Source: Montifringilla adamsi
Lineage: Eukaryota; Chordata; Aves; Passeriformes; Passeridae
Assembly: GCA_017590115.1 (NCBI GenBank)
Contig: JAGGNK010012559.1
Coordinates: forward strand, 5,398,818-5,462,817
Direction: 5' to 3'
Length of the DNA stretch: 64,000 bases
Within the stretch, counting starts at the first letter, position 1; each line of letters opens with the position of its first letter. Shown here piece after piece: positions 54,472 to 64,000 of the stretch. The notes below the pieces were generated by a model that did not search any database, was not told the origin of the DNA, and was given only the letters and a program-made list of their open reading frames with translations. Position numbers and translations under genes: made by a program.

Positions 54472-54477
54472 TTTATT
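54472..54477 (-). terminator. HMGCL: HMGCL polyadenylation signal
   Basis: TTTATT (AATAAA on the gene strand) lies about 420 bases after the HMGCL stop. The sequence from here to 54895 would be its 3'UTR. Confidence 0.6.
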
Positions 54478-54895
54478 ACTCCTGGCGTGCTGAGGTATCT
54501 TACAACAGATACCCAGTGCAGCAGCACGGCCCTGAGGGATCCCAGGGGAGCACCAGGGGAGGTTTGGGCTCAGCCTTTGGCTGTTTGTGGAGGGGAGAGA
54601 GGGAGGAAGGGACAGCCAGAGCTGCAGGCACGTTCCAGCTGCTAAAGCTGTGCTCGTCCTGGGCTCTGCAGGCAGGAGCTGCTGCTCTGCTCGAGCTCTC
54701 CTCTGCCCCTCCAAGGCACACGGGGGCAGCCCCAAGGTCCAATAGAACAAAGTATTACAGGATATTCTCTCACTTCTTCCTGATTCTGGTGGATTTTGAG
54801 TTTCCTCTCAAATGCTGAGCTCAGGAAGTCAGACAGGAATCCCAGCCAAGGCTGGATCCTGGATTTCTTGCTCCAAGGAGAAATCCCACTCAGTG

Positions 54896-57800
54896 TCACA
54901 GTCTGCAGGAGGCCTGAGACACCTTGGAATTGGTTTTTCTGTTCAGGGCATTGCAGATGAAGGTGCCTGTGTCCATCAGCTTCTGGAGATCCACCCCCTG
55001 CACGGCAAAGGCCCAGGACATGCCTTGAGGAACATCTCCCACCATTCCAGGACATGCCTTGAGGAACATCTCCCACCATCCCAGGTGTCCCACACCCGTC
55101 CATCCTGGCCTTGGGCACTCCAGGGAGAGCCACAGCTGCTCTGGGCACCCGTGCCAGGGCCTGCCCACCCTCCCAGGGAATGTTTTTCCCTGATATCCCC
55201 TCTCACAGGGCAGCCATTGCCCCTGTCCTGTCCCCACCACGCTCAGGCTCCTGAGCTGAGGCCTGGGCAGAGCCTGGGTGCCACTCACCGTGTGGATGCC
55301 CAGCCCGTTGAGCATGTACACCAAGTCCTCTGTGGCCACGTTCCCAGAGGCTCCCTGGGCATAGGGACACCCCCCAAGGCCAGCCACGGAGGCGTCCACC
55401 ACGCTCACCCCCATCTGCAAACAGACCCGAGTCAGGGGCTGCTCTGGGAACACAAAATCTGCAATTCCCAAGCAAGCCCCGAGGAAAGCTGCTCCATTTG
55501 TGTGGCTGCCCCATCCCTGGCAGTGCCCTGGCTGCTGGGAGCAGCCTGGGACAGCAGCAGCTGGCCAGGGGGTGGGACAAGATGGGCTTTAGGATGTGTG
55601 TGAGTGCCAGGAGCAGTGTGCAGAGCAGGGACCCCACCTGCAGGGCCACCAGGATGTTGGCCAGGGCCTGTCCGTAGGTGTCGTGGCAGTGCACAGCCAG
55701 AGCCCCCACGGGCACCTCCTTCATGACCACTGCCAGCATCTCCCTCATGCTGCCCGGGGTGCCCACGCCGATGGTGTCCCCCAGCGAGATCTCGTAGCAC
55801 CCCATGGAGTACATCTTCTTGGAGACCTGGGCACAGCCAGCACGGGCACTGAGAGGGCACCCTCCCTCCCAGGGCTCATTCTTGCTGCACCACGATCCCC
55901 TGGACACTGCTCCTTCCCTCCCAGGGCTGATTCCTGCTGTACAATCCTCTGGGCACTCCTCCTTCCCTCCCAGAGCTGCACGACAATCCCCTGGACATTC
56001 CTCCCCTCCCAGGGCTGATTCCTGCTGCACCATGATCCCCTGGGCACTCCTTCCCTCCCAGAGCTGCACGACAATCCCCTGGACATTCCTCCCCTCCCAG
56101 GGCTGACCCCTGCAGTACAGTAATTCCCTGGACACTCCTTCCCTCCCAGAGCTGCACCACAATCCCCTGGACACTTCTCCTTCCCTCCCAGAGCTGATTC
56201 CTGGTGTACAATAATTCCCTCTTGGGGAATTATTAACACCTCTCTGGACACTCCTCTCCACAATTAAAAACCCACAGGTGTCCAAACCTCCCTCAGTTCC
56301 CCGTTTCAGCTGGATTCAGCCTCTGAGAACCTGGATATTCCCTCATAAATCCCCCTTATATCCTGGATAACCCCCAGTGCCCACTTCACATCCCTCAAAA
56401 TAAATCAGGAATTCTGGCTGTATTTCTGACTCACCTCTGCAACTTTAGCTGCAGAAATCTTCCCTTCATAGGGACATCCAAGGACACAGGAAACATACCT
56501 GTGGTTAAAAAAAAAAAACCCAAACTTTTAGCTGGAAAAGGGCAGTGGGATTCCACTGGACAACCCAGCCAGGACTTGTGCATCTTCCATGTCTGCAAGG
56601 TGGGAGAATCAATTTTACATTCCAGTGGCCAAAGGTTACAGGATTTCACCAATCTCTTCTTCCACGGGTGTAAAGTTTGCCAAGATGAGCCCAGAGGGCT
56701 GCTGGGGGTGTGATCTGTGCACTTCCATGTGGGATGTTTGCCAAGAAAATCCAATCCCAACTGATTCTGGAAGATTCCAGAATGAATGTGGGTGAATTCC
56801 AGCAGGAAGGCCTTACCCCCTGACAGGAATGCTGGCTTCCCTCGCTGCCCTCATGACCTCTTCAAACCTCTCCAGGCTCTCCTCGATGGAGCAGTTGATG
56901 TTTTTCTGGGTGAACAGCTCAGATGCTGCCCCAAAGATCGACACCTCTTTGGCTCCTGCTGCCACCTGCAAATAAAAAATCCTGAACTGGAACCACAGCA
57001 ATAGTGAGGCTGGAGAAGAGCCCTGAGTTACCCCAGAACTTCTTAAATCAAAGCCAGGGGATTTTTTTCTTGTGAGGGAAATGCCAAACAGAGCCACAAC
57101 TTCATGATTTCATGGCCAAGAGTTAATTCAAGGGTTTCAGAGGCATCTCTTGGTAGGGATGTCTCAAACCAGCCCCATAAACACCTCCCTTTACAGAGGC
57201 TCTCTGTTCCCAAATAAATCTGCCCTGTTTATTTAGACTGGAAGATCTTGGAGCTCTTCTGCACCTCAAAGTCTCTGTGATCTACAATCTCTGACCACAG
57301 CTCTCTCATTTGATAAAACCATTTCCCCCCAAAGAACCCAACCCTTCCCTCAGCTCGCTCTGCAGCAAAACCAGCAGGACACATGTGAGCTTGCCTTGAA
57401 AAGGGTGAAGGCAGAGGAGCAAAGGAGCAGGTGGGGCTGCAAAGGCCCAGTGTGGGGGGATGCTGGGTTTCCCCAGCCCTTACCGCTGCCTGGAAGCCCC
57501 TGAGGTTTGGAGTCAGCACAGGGTAACTGATCCCAGGGGATTTGTTGATGCCCTGCAGGACCTCGGTGTGATCAGCCATCTGCAAAGCAAAGAAACATCT
57601 CTGAGGGTCACAGCTGCCACTTCTGCCTGTCACAAAATCATCACTGAAACTCCTTTTTGTAAAGGGAACAGAAATGTGTGGGGATCAGAGCATCTCAAAC
57701 AAACAGAGCTGCAGGCTGAGGGGTCAGGGAGCACCCAGCCAGGCCAATGTGCACAAACAGCTTTGTGTGTGACCTGTCTGTCCCTCTGCTCTTGCCAGGG

Positions 57801-58810
57801 TCCAAAGGGAAGCTCTGGGATATTTTAACTGCTCTGCTGCTTCTTGCCCAGTAACAGGGATTTGGGAGCAAGCAGAACCACTGGATTATTGTACTTTTAG
57901 AGCACACCACTGCAAATCCTGTCTGAACACTGACCTGAGGAACCCACTTGGGGGACACGAAGCTGGTGGCCTCTATGACCTGCAGCCCTGTCTCTGACAG
58001 CATGTTGATTAAATTGATCTTCACTGAGGTGGGCACAAGATTCTAAGAAGAAGAAAAGAAAAACGACTTAAAGTTATTATTATTTACACAATAAACTCTT
58101 CCACCACTTAAAAAAAAAAAAAAAAAGGCAGCATTTAAAGAAAAGCCGCCCCACTGGGGGGCACAGGGGGGTGCTGGGGGGATTTGGCTGAGAACGGCCC
58201 CGGGAGGGGCGGGGAGCCCGGACCCGCCGCTACCTTCTCGTTCTGGAGCCCGTCGCGCGGTCCCACCTCCACCACCTTCACTCGCTTCGGGTACGCCCCG
58301 CCCGCCGCCGCAGCGGAGCTCACCTGGCACGGGGAGCAGAGTCAGCCGAGCCCCCGGAGCCCGGCCCCGCTGTGCCCCAGCCACAGCCCCGCTTGGCCCG
58401 GTCCCGGTACCGGTACCCGCACCCTGGCCCCGCTTGGCTCTGTCCCGGTGCCCCCCAGTCCCTTTGCCCCGGTCCCTCTGTCCCCGGTCCCGATCCCCCC
58501 CGGTCCCTGTGTCCCGGTCCCGATCCCCCCGCTCCCTGTCCCCAGTTCTGATCCCCCCGGTCCCTGTGTCCCCAATTCCGATCTCCCCCATTCCTCTATC
58601 CCCATTTCCGATCCCTTCGATCCCTGTCCCCAGTTCCGATCCCCCCGGTCCCTCTGTCCCCGGTCCCTGTGTCCCCGGTCCCGATCCCCCCCATCCCTCT
58701 ATCCCCATTTCCGATCCCCTCGATCCCTGTCTCCAGTTCCGATCCCCCCGCTCCCTCACGGGCCGCAGCGATCCCGCCCAGCGCGGCAGCAGCCGCCGCG
58801 CCGCCGCCAT
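54896..58810 (-). CDS. HMGCL: Hydroxymethylglutaryl-CoA lyase, mitochondrial
   Basis: Nine exons on the minus strand: 58810-58760, 58323-58234, 58042-57935, 57579-57484, 56965-56817, 56498-56435, 55826-55638, 55414-55289, 54997-54896, giving 324 aa (human 325). The enzyme splits HMG-CoA into acetyl-CoA and acetoacetate, the last step of leucine breakdown and of ketogenesis, in the mitochondrial matrix. The N-terminus [17 protein letters not shown] is a basic amphipathic targeting peptide. Catalytic residues are intact at a constant offset of -1 from human: Arg40-Asp41 (GPRDG), His232 and His234 (VHCHD) and Cys265 in the signature [10 protein letters not shown]. The penultimate-exon and C-terminal Cys that makes the regulatory disulphide is kept (SCRL). 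The C-terminus CRL replaces human CKL, a weak peroxisomal signal. Confidence 0.97.
55060..55205 (-). mobile_element. Short CR1 fragment in HMGCL intron 8
   Basis: CTTGGGCACTCCAGGGAGAG and CACAGCTGCTCTGGGCACCC are the reverse complement of the CR1 GGATCC..CAGGCTGG region. A 41-base segment just left of it (AACATCTCCCACCATTCCAG...) is duplicated in tandem at 55025-55085. Confidence 0.75.
55860..56215. repeat. About 42-bp minisatellite in HMGCL intron 6
   Basis: About eight variable units built from TTCCCTCCCAGGGCTGATTC and CTGCTGCACCACGATCCCCT then GGACACTCC. Some units carry a shorter AGAGCTGCACGACAATCC form. Minus-strand open frames here are artefacts of the repeat. Confidence 0.88.
58360..58758. 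repeat. About 30-bp CCCGATCCCC minisatellite in HMGCL intron 1
   Basis: About a dozen C-rich units of the form GTTCCGATCCCCCCGGTCCC then TGTGTCCCC fill most of HMGCL intron 1 (58324-58759), ending almost at the exon 1 donor. The minus strand is G-rich (GGGGGGATCGG), so the transcribed intron RNA would be G-rich. Confidence 0.9.
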
Positions 58811-58822
58811 GTCCGCCGCGCT

Positions 58823-58904
58823 CACGTGACCGCACACACCCCCGGCACGTGACTCCGCCGGGAGGGGGCGTGGCCCCGCTGGCCACGTGAGCGCTCCGCA
58901 CGTG
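58823..58904. promoter_or_regulatory. HMGCL: Cluster of four CACGTG E-boxes at the HMGCL promoter
   Basis: Palindromic CACGTG occurs at 58823-58828, 58846-58851, 58884-58889 and 58899-58904, the first only 13 bases upstream of the HMGCL ATG. The first two are flanked as TCACGTGAC and GCACGTGAC, close to the TFEB/USF form. A further CACGTG lies at 59355. USF, MYC and MiT/TFE factors bind this hexamer; which acts here is unknown. Confidence 0.65.
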
Positions 58905-59099
58905 GCACCGGCAGCGCACGGCGCTGTGGCCGCGGCCGCTCCGTCCCCGGTGTCCCTTGTCGCCGTCCGCAGCCGGGCCGTACCTGGCCCCAGGCGCCGT
59001 CCCGCGGCGCGCAGCCCGTGTCGCAGAGCGGCATCTTTCCCTCCGGCACTGCCCCGCGGCGCGCCCGCCGCGCACTTATAGCGGCGGCTTTGGCGCTGC

Positions 59100-59752
59100 C
59101 CGGTGCGCCGAGCAAACACGGAGCTGTTTGTTTTGGGGCGGGCCCCGCTCCGCGCCAGGGGTCACCGGCGTGATGGGGTTGTGAGGCAAAGAGGCCATCG
59201 CTCTGTTGTCCCTGTTTGTCCCATTTTTTTGTCTGTAACGGCGTCACCAGCGGAGCGGGCGGCGCTCCTGTGAGCGGCTCTGGCACTCGCGGCCGGTTCT
59301 CTGGAGCCGGGGCCGGTGGATGTTTGTCACTCGAGCGCCACGGCAGCGGCTCCGCACGTGGCCCTGCCCCGGGGCTCTGCTGGAGCTCAGCTCCCAGTGT
59401 CCTGGCAGGTTTTGCTGGGGCAGGAACAAAACACAGCCTGCCTGCAGCGCTGTGGTGCCTTCACAACAACCTGCGCTGTCTGGAGCAGCCTCAGCACCCA
59501 CACTCACGTTGCTCGACCCTTTCTGAGACATTCAAACCTGCTCTCACCGGGACTCCAAGTTCACAAGTTCAGGGGTGCAAGCAGAAGTCACAAGTGCAGT
59601 TCACAACGGTGGAGTTTCTTAAATTCACTAAGAACAAAACCTTTTGTTGTAGCTGTCTCTAGCAGAATATCAATAAAAGTTTGTTGATGGATTTGTATCA
59701 TTTTTTAACAGATGATTTCTTCCAGATCTCTTCCAGCAAGCTTCTATTAGAT
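59100..59752. other. HMGCL-FUCA1 spacer, CpG-rich left part
   Basis: No conserved coding sequence is recognised. The left half is CpG-rich and continuous with the HMGCL promoter. A plus-strand AATAAA at 59672-59677 is present, so a short divergent plus-strand transcript is possible but unproven. Confidence 0.45.
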
Positions 59753-59758
59753 TTATTC
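59753..59758 (-). terminator. FUCA1: FUCA1 polyadenylation signal
   Basis: TTTATT on the plus strand gives AATAAA on the FUCA1 strand, about 180 bases past its stop codon. Confidence 0.7.
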
Positions 59759-59936
59759 ATCATGGAAGCAGCTGATCACAACTGTTCCAACCAACACTGA
59801 AGTAACACAAGGCAACAGAGACTGGAGGAGAGATTCTCTCAAGTGAAAAATAATGTATTCAACGTGAAACATAAAATTCCTCTTGGGTTCAATCAAAAAG
59901 AAAGGCAGTGGGAGATGCTGTGTCCCCCCACAGGCA

Positions 59937-62900
59937 TCACTTCACACCCTCGAGCTTCACCACCCAGCCAGACTGAGGAGGGAGAGGAGATGGCAGCATG
60001 TAGGGCAGGGTTATGAGCATCCCTTTCCCTGGCTGGTTCTGCCACTCCAGAGTGCCACCAAACCCCAGCAGTGTCACCTGCAGAGGAAGGAAGGGGACAC
60101 TCAGCTGGAGCTCAGCAGGCCCCCTGTGCACAGCCCACAGCCCCCGCAGGTCCCCAGCCGTGGCTCACGTGGCACAGGGGGTGACACAGGGGTGTTTGGA
60201 GGCCACACCAGGCTGCGGTTTGTTGTTTGGGGTTTGTTTGTTGCTGATGCTTTGCCCCTGTTTGTTCAGAGCAAAGGACACTGCAACATTTGCGTCACGG
60301 TGACATCTGCCACGAGCAGGGCACTGCACCTGGGCTGCAGGACAGCCACTCCTGCTCTGGGGAGACCTGCTTCCCTCCCCTGCAACAGCAGCATCAAAAC
60401 ACTCCAGGACAGGAAACCTCCCTGGCAGCTCCTGTGCCACGTTCCACGTGAGCCAAAGCCTGGGGAACAGCCTGGGGTGCTGCAAGGAGCCCACAGCACA
60501 CAACCTCCCAAACAAATCCAGGCTGGCCCTTCCCAGCCCACAAATGCCCCCAAATGCTCTCAGTGTGTGTTAAGCCCCTCACCTGTGTGCCTGGGGATGG
60601 AATGGGTGAGGAGAGATGCAGGACACTGTCCAGAGGCCAGAGCAGGAAGATGGCAAAGACCACTGGTCCCTTGGAGGTGTACCTGAGAGAGCAGGAGTTC
60701 AGCAGGTGAAGTGCACCAGACACAAACCTGACCTTTCCAGACAGGACAAGAACACTGCTTTGCCCTCTGTCACCACACAGGGGTCACCTACTTCCTCCAA
60801 CTCCAAATTTAGGAAAAGGTAAGAAATAAACATCAGCTGTCTGAGCAGCAGAGCCCTTACCAGACTGTGTCTGTGGTGTTCTCCACCTGCACCCTCCAAG
60901 GCTGGGATTCATAAATCGCCTCCCCATTGGTGTCTAGCCACCTCCCAAGGGCCAGGAGTCTTTCTTGGAAGATGGGCACAATCACCCCTTCTTTTGTAGG
61001 TCCCACATTGAGGAGGTAGTTACCACCCAAACTCACAGTCTGCACCATCTCCTGCAGCAGATAAAGCAAGATAACATTATCTTCACCTCAGAGAACACAG
61101 AAACTGAGGAGTTTTACCCTCATCAGCTGCTCCAGAAGCCTCTCACTCCCAGCAACCCTCCTCAGGCTATTTCCCTTTCAGGTTTCTCACCTCAATCATA
61201 CTCATTTCATCCATCACCTCAGCCAGGCTCATGTTGCTGCGGTAGCCCCAGGAGAGCCTGTCCAGGGAGGAGCACATCTCCCACTTGTGCTCTGGCAGGG
61301 TGCCTGGCCTGTACTTGTCAGCACAGTTGTAGAAACCCCCGTGGCGGCAGGAGCAGCCCCGACCCCAGCGATCGTTGACAACCACGGTGTCCTGAGAGAG
61401 GAAAAACAGCTCGGGGCACAGATCCTTTTGTTCCTGGGCTGTCCAGCTGGCAGCCACCCCCCTGAGGAAACACCTAAAAAATCCCAGTGTAATGGAAACC
61501 CTCCTGAGAAGGCTGAATCCCTCCCTCTGCTCACTCAGGTGGGAGCTGAGGCAACAAAGCCGAGTATCCTGCAAAGGTCAGTGGAGCTGGCACAGCAGCA
61601 CAGTCAAGGTGCTCTTTTTGTCAGGGAATAAAATACATTTGCCAAAAGTCAAGGAGGTTTCTGTTTGATCACACATCCCAGGGCTTCCTGCCCTTCCACA
61701 CCCACCCAATGCCAGGAGGGGCAGCAGGCAGTGGTACCTTGACGGGGCTGTCGTTGTAGAGCCAGGCAAGGAAAGAGGTGGAATTCCAGTAGGAATCTGG
61801 AGCTTCCCAGTCCCCATCCGACCAGATCAGGTCTGGTTTGTATCTAAGGGAGATAGATGTTGTTTCCAAATGGATTATCTGCTCCTGCCACACTGTGTTT
61901 CTTGGGTAGGGGGTCGTTTCACTTCCCCTTCCCACTGCCTGGCATCACCAGGAGGTTTTTGCTTCCTTTTCTGTTTCACACAAAGTTCTAAGGGAGGTTC
62001 TTGCAACAGCAAAGAAAAAGGTGTTGATCCACAGCTCAAGAGAGGGTACAGTTCTTTCAAAAAACTCAGAATTTGGCGCCTCAAAGGTGATTATGAGGCA
62101 CATTCTTGAGCTGGGACAACAACCCACAAGCCCAAACCTTTTATTTTTGCCAGCATGGGGAAGCAAGGCAAGGATGCAAATTCCCAGTGAAATCACTTTT
62201 CTATTCTACTAAATACTGAACAGTTTGTTTCACATCCAGCCACCCTGCACAAAGGCAAGATTGAAGAGAATTGCTTTTGCAGGAAAAATTTGTCCTTGGT
62301 TATTCTACAGATTAGACTTTCCACAGGTTAGAAGTGAACTCCTTTTCTAATTACCACAAATCCTTACTGCTTAGAAAAGAGAATTTGCCTTGGCAAAAAT
62401 CAACATTTCTCTTCTTTGCACCCACTTTGCACCTTTCTCTACAGAACTGAAACCAGGAAATGCTGGTGATTCTGAACTGGTTGTGGCTCTTACTTTAAGA
62501 CAAGGTCATAAAGTTCTGGCATGGTCTTCTTTAAAACAAAGCTCTGGGTCTTGAAGTCCCTTTGTTTGTCAGCAAGGTAGAGAGGGTTAAACCACTCCAT
62601 CAGGGAGTGATACAGCCCATAACGGAGGTTGCTGAAGGACAAAACACAGAGGGAAGAATTAGGCTTCAGTGGGGATTAAGAAGCAGTGGAAATTAAATTA
62701 CTGGCTTCATTATTTTTCATCATTTGCAAGCACTACATTTCTCACACTGAACTCGGGGTTTTCTGCTGTTTGTCAAGCAGAGCCAGGAGGATTCACTGCT
62801 CTCAAAGCAGAGCTCCCTGGCAGGGCTGTACCTCTCCCTGAGGGCTTCTCCCAGCTCTCCCACCAGGTCCCGGTGGGGCCCTGTATCCACAGAATTCCAG

Positions 62901-64000
62901 TTCCAGGACACTGGTGACCCCCAGTTGGTGAAGCCCTCGTGGTGCTTGGTGGTCAGGACCACGTATCTGAGAGGAGAAAAGGACTTGGTTGGGATGGCAA
63001 AGGAACAAATGAGGTATTTCCCAGCCCCACTGCAAAGTCAGTCACTAAAACAGCAAGGCACTGGATAACCACCCTGCGAGGAGCCCTCTGTCACTGTCCC
63101 TTGGATTTAGAAGCAAATACAAGAATAAGAGAGGCTTTTAGTGGATTTTAATGCTGGGAAAGAATGAACAGTAAGTACTTAGCAAGGAGCAAGACCTGTA
63201 ATCTCCTCAGCATCCTGGGCATGACCCCTCAGGGATGCCCAGCACTGTTCAGGGACCCCCAATCCCTCAGGGATCCCCAGATTTGCCCCTCCCATCCCCT
63301 CAGAGACCCCTGCACCCTCTTGGGAACAGCCCCATATGCTTCCCAAGCTTTTCCATCCCCTCAGGGACCCCCAGACCCCCTCTTGTTCCCTCTGGGATGC
63401 TCTTCTATGTGCTCAGTGACCAGGGGCTCTCACTACCTCACAGATTCCCAGAAATGGCTCCTCCATCCCCTCAGGGACTCCCAGACCCAACATCCATCCC
63501 CTCAGGGATCCCCAACCATGGCATCCCCTCAGGGACCCACATCTCCTCAGGGACCCCCATCCCCTCAGGGACCCCTGGCCACGGCACTCATCCCCTCCAG
63601 GGAATCCCATCCCCTCATAGACCCCCATCCCCTCAGGGACCCCCGGCCATGCCACTCATCCCCTCAGGGACCCCCATCCCCTCAGGGAGCCCAGCTCTGG
63701 CCCTCCCGGCGCTGACCTGGCCCCGGCCCGCTGGAAGAGCTGTGCCCACTGCCGGGGCTGGAAGTCGTGGGCGGTGAAACGGGGCGCGAACTCCGCGTAG
63801 GTGGTGCCGGGCGGGAAGCGGCGGCGCACGAAGCGCTCGTAGGCGGCATCGTGCTGGCCCTGCCAGTGCCACCAGAACCACTCGGAGCCCCAGGCCGGCA
63901 CGGAGAACACCCCCCAGTGCACGAACACCCCCACCTTGGCCCGGTCGAACCAGGCCGGCAGCGGCCGCGCGTCCAGGCTGGCCCAGTCCGGGCGGTACCG
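59937..64000 (-). CDS. FUCA1: Tissue alpha-L-fucosidase (FUCA1), 5'-partial
   Basis: Eight exons on the minus strand: 64000-63717 (cut by the window edge), 62966-62832, 62631-62494, 61843-61738, 61391-61191, 61051-60861, 60682-60583, 60077-59937. They encode 431 aa in one frame; only the start with the signal peptide (about 35 aa, from human) lies off the right edge. FUCA1 is a lysosomal glycosyl hydrolase of family GH29 that removes alpha-1,6 core fucose from glycoproteins; human loss causes fucosidosis. The (beta/alpha)8 barrel motifs are clear: [36 protein letters not shown], and LIWSDGDWE, whose Asp is the GH29 nucleophile. Sequons YWNST, YNDS and ENTT suggest N-glycans. The C-terminal beta-sandwich ends VVKLEGVK, as in human KLTGVK. 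Confidence 0.96.
63225..63700. repeat. About 17-bp CCCCTCAGGGACCCCCAT minisatellite in FUCA1 intron 1
   Basis: More than fifteen units of CCCCTCAGGGACCCCCAT with diverse spacers fill the 3' side of FUCA1 intron 1 up to about 17 bases from the exon 1 donor. The core CCCTCAGGG is itself a near-palindrome, so folded-back structures are possible. Confidence 0.9.

Noticed and set aside
58043..59119. A 358-residue minus-strand frame containing Gly/Asp/Thr repeats
   Set aside because: It joins real HMGCL exons 1 and 2 through intron 1, where the minisatellite happens to be open. The spliced gene model matches HMGCL exactly without it.

Overview
This is a gene-dense, GC-rich stretch of a vertebrate nuclear genome, almost certainly avian. 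Every protein-coding gene has spliced exons with GT-AG introns and encodes a close match to a human protein. The interspersed repeats are dominated by CR1 LINE fragments, the typical bird retroposon. Two copies of an AT-rich LTR-like element resemble passerine endogenous-retrovirus LTRs, so a songbird is the best guess (inference). The gene set fits what I know of bird microchromosome 23.

Layout: CAP1 (+, 4279-10470) converges on PPT1 (-, 12436-16303). A 4 kb repeat-rich gap (16.3-20.1 kb) holds two minisatellites, a CR1 and an LTR. RPL11 (+, 20239-23288), ELOA (+, 25181-36631), PITHD1 (+, 39986-41852) and LYPLA2 (+, 44352-48154) follow in the same direction. LYPLA2 converges on GALE (-, 51107-53085), behind which lie HMGCL (-, 54896-58810) and FUCA1 (-, from 59937 to the right edge; its first exon is cut by the window). 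I rebuilt all nine coding sequences exon by exon. The eight complete ones stay in frame throughout and have lengths close to their human counterparts (CAP1 463 aa, PPT1 298, RPL11 178, ELOA 778, PITHD1 206, LYPLA2 232, GALE 347, HMGCL 324). None looks broken.

The genes are not an operon. They cover actin turnover (CAP1), lysosomal depalmitoylation (PPT1), ribosome structure (RPL11), Pol II elongation (ELOA), a thioredoxin-C-domain-like protein (PITHD1), cytosolic depalmitoylation (LYPLA2), galactose metabolism (GALE), ketone-body and leucine metabolism (HMGCL) and lysosomal fucose removal (FUCA1). RPL11 to FUCA1 matches human 1p36.1 order, whereas CAP1-PPT1 lies about 16 Mb away at human 1p34, so the gap between PPT1 and RPL11 is a synteny junction relative to human.

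The remaining sequence is introns, UTRs, CpG-rich promoters and an unusually large number of short minisatellites (unit 13-73 bp) inside introns and gaps. I found no CRISPR array, operon or unknown gene system. The most notable signals are non-coding: a 65-T run serving as the RPL11 last-intron pyrimidine tract, a palindromic RFX X-box and an 11-bp inverted repeat upstream of RPL11, four CACGTG boxes within 82 bp at the HMGCL promoter, a tRNA-type B-box next to PPT1, and a 52-bp minisatellite whose units carry both AATAAA and splice-acceptor-like sequence.
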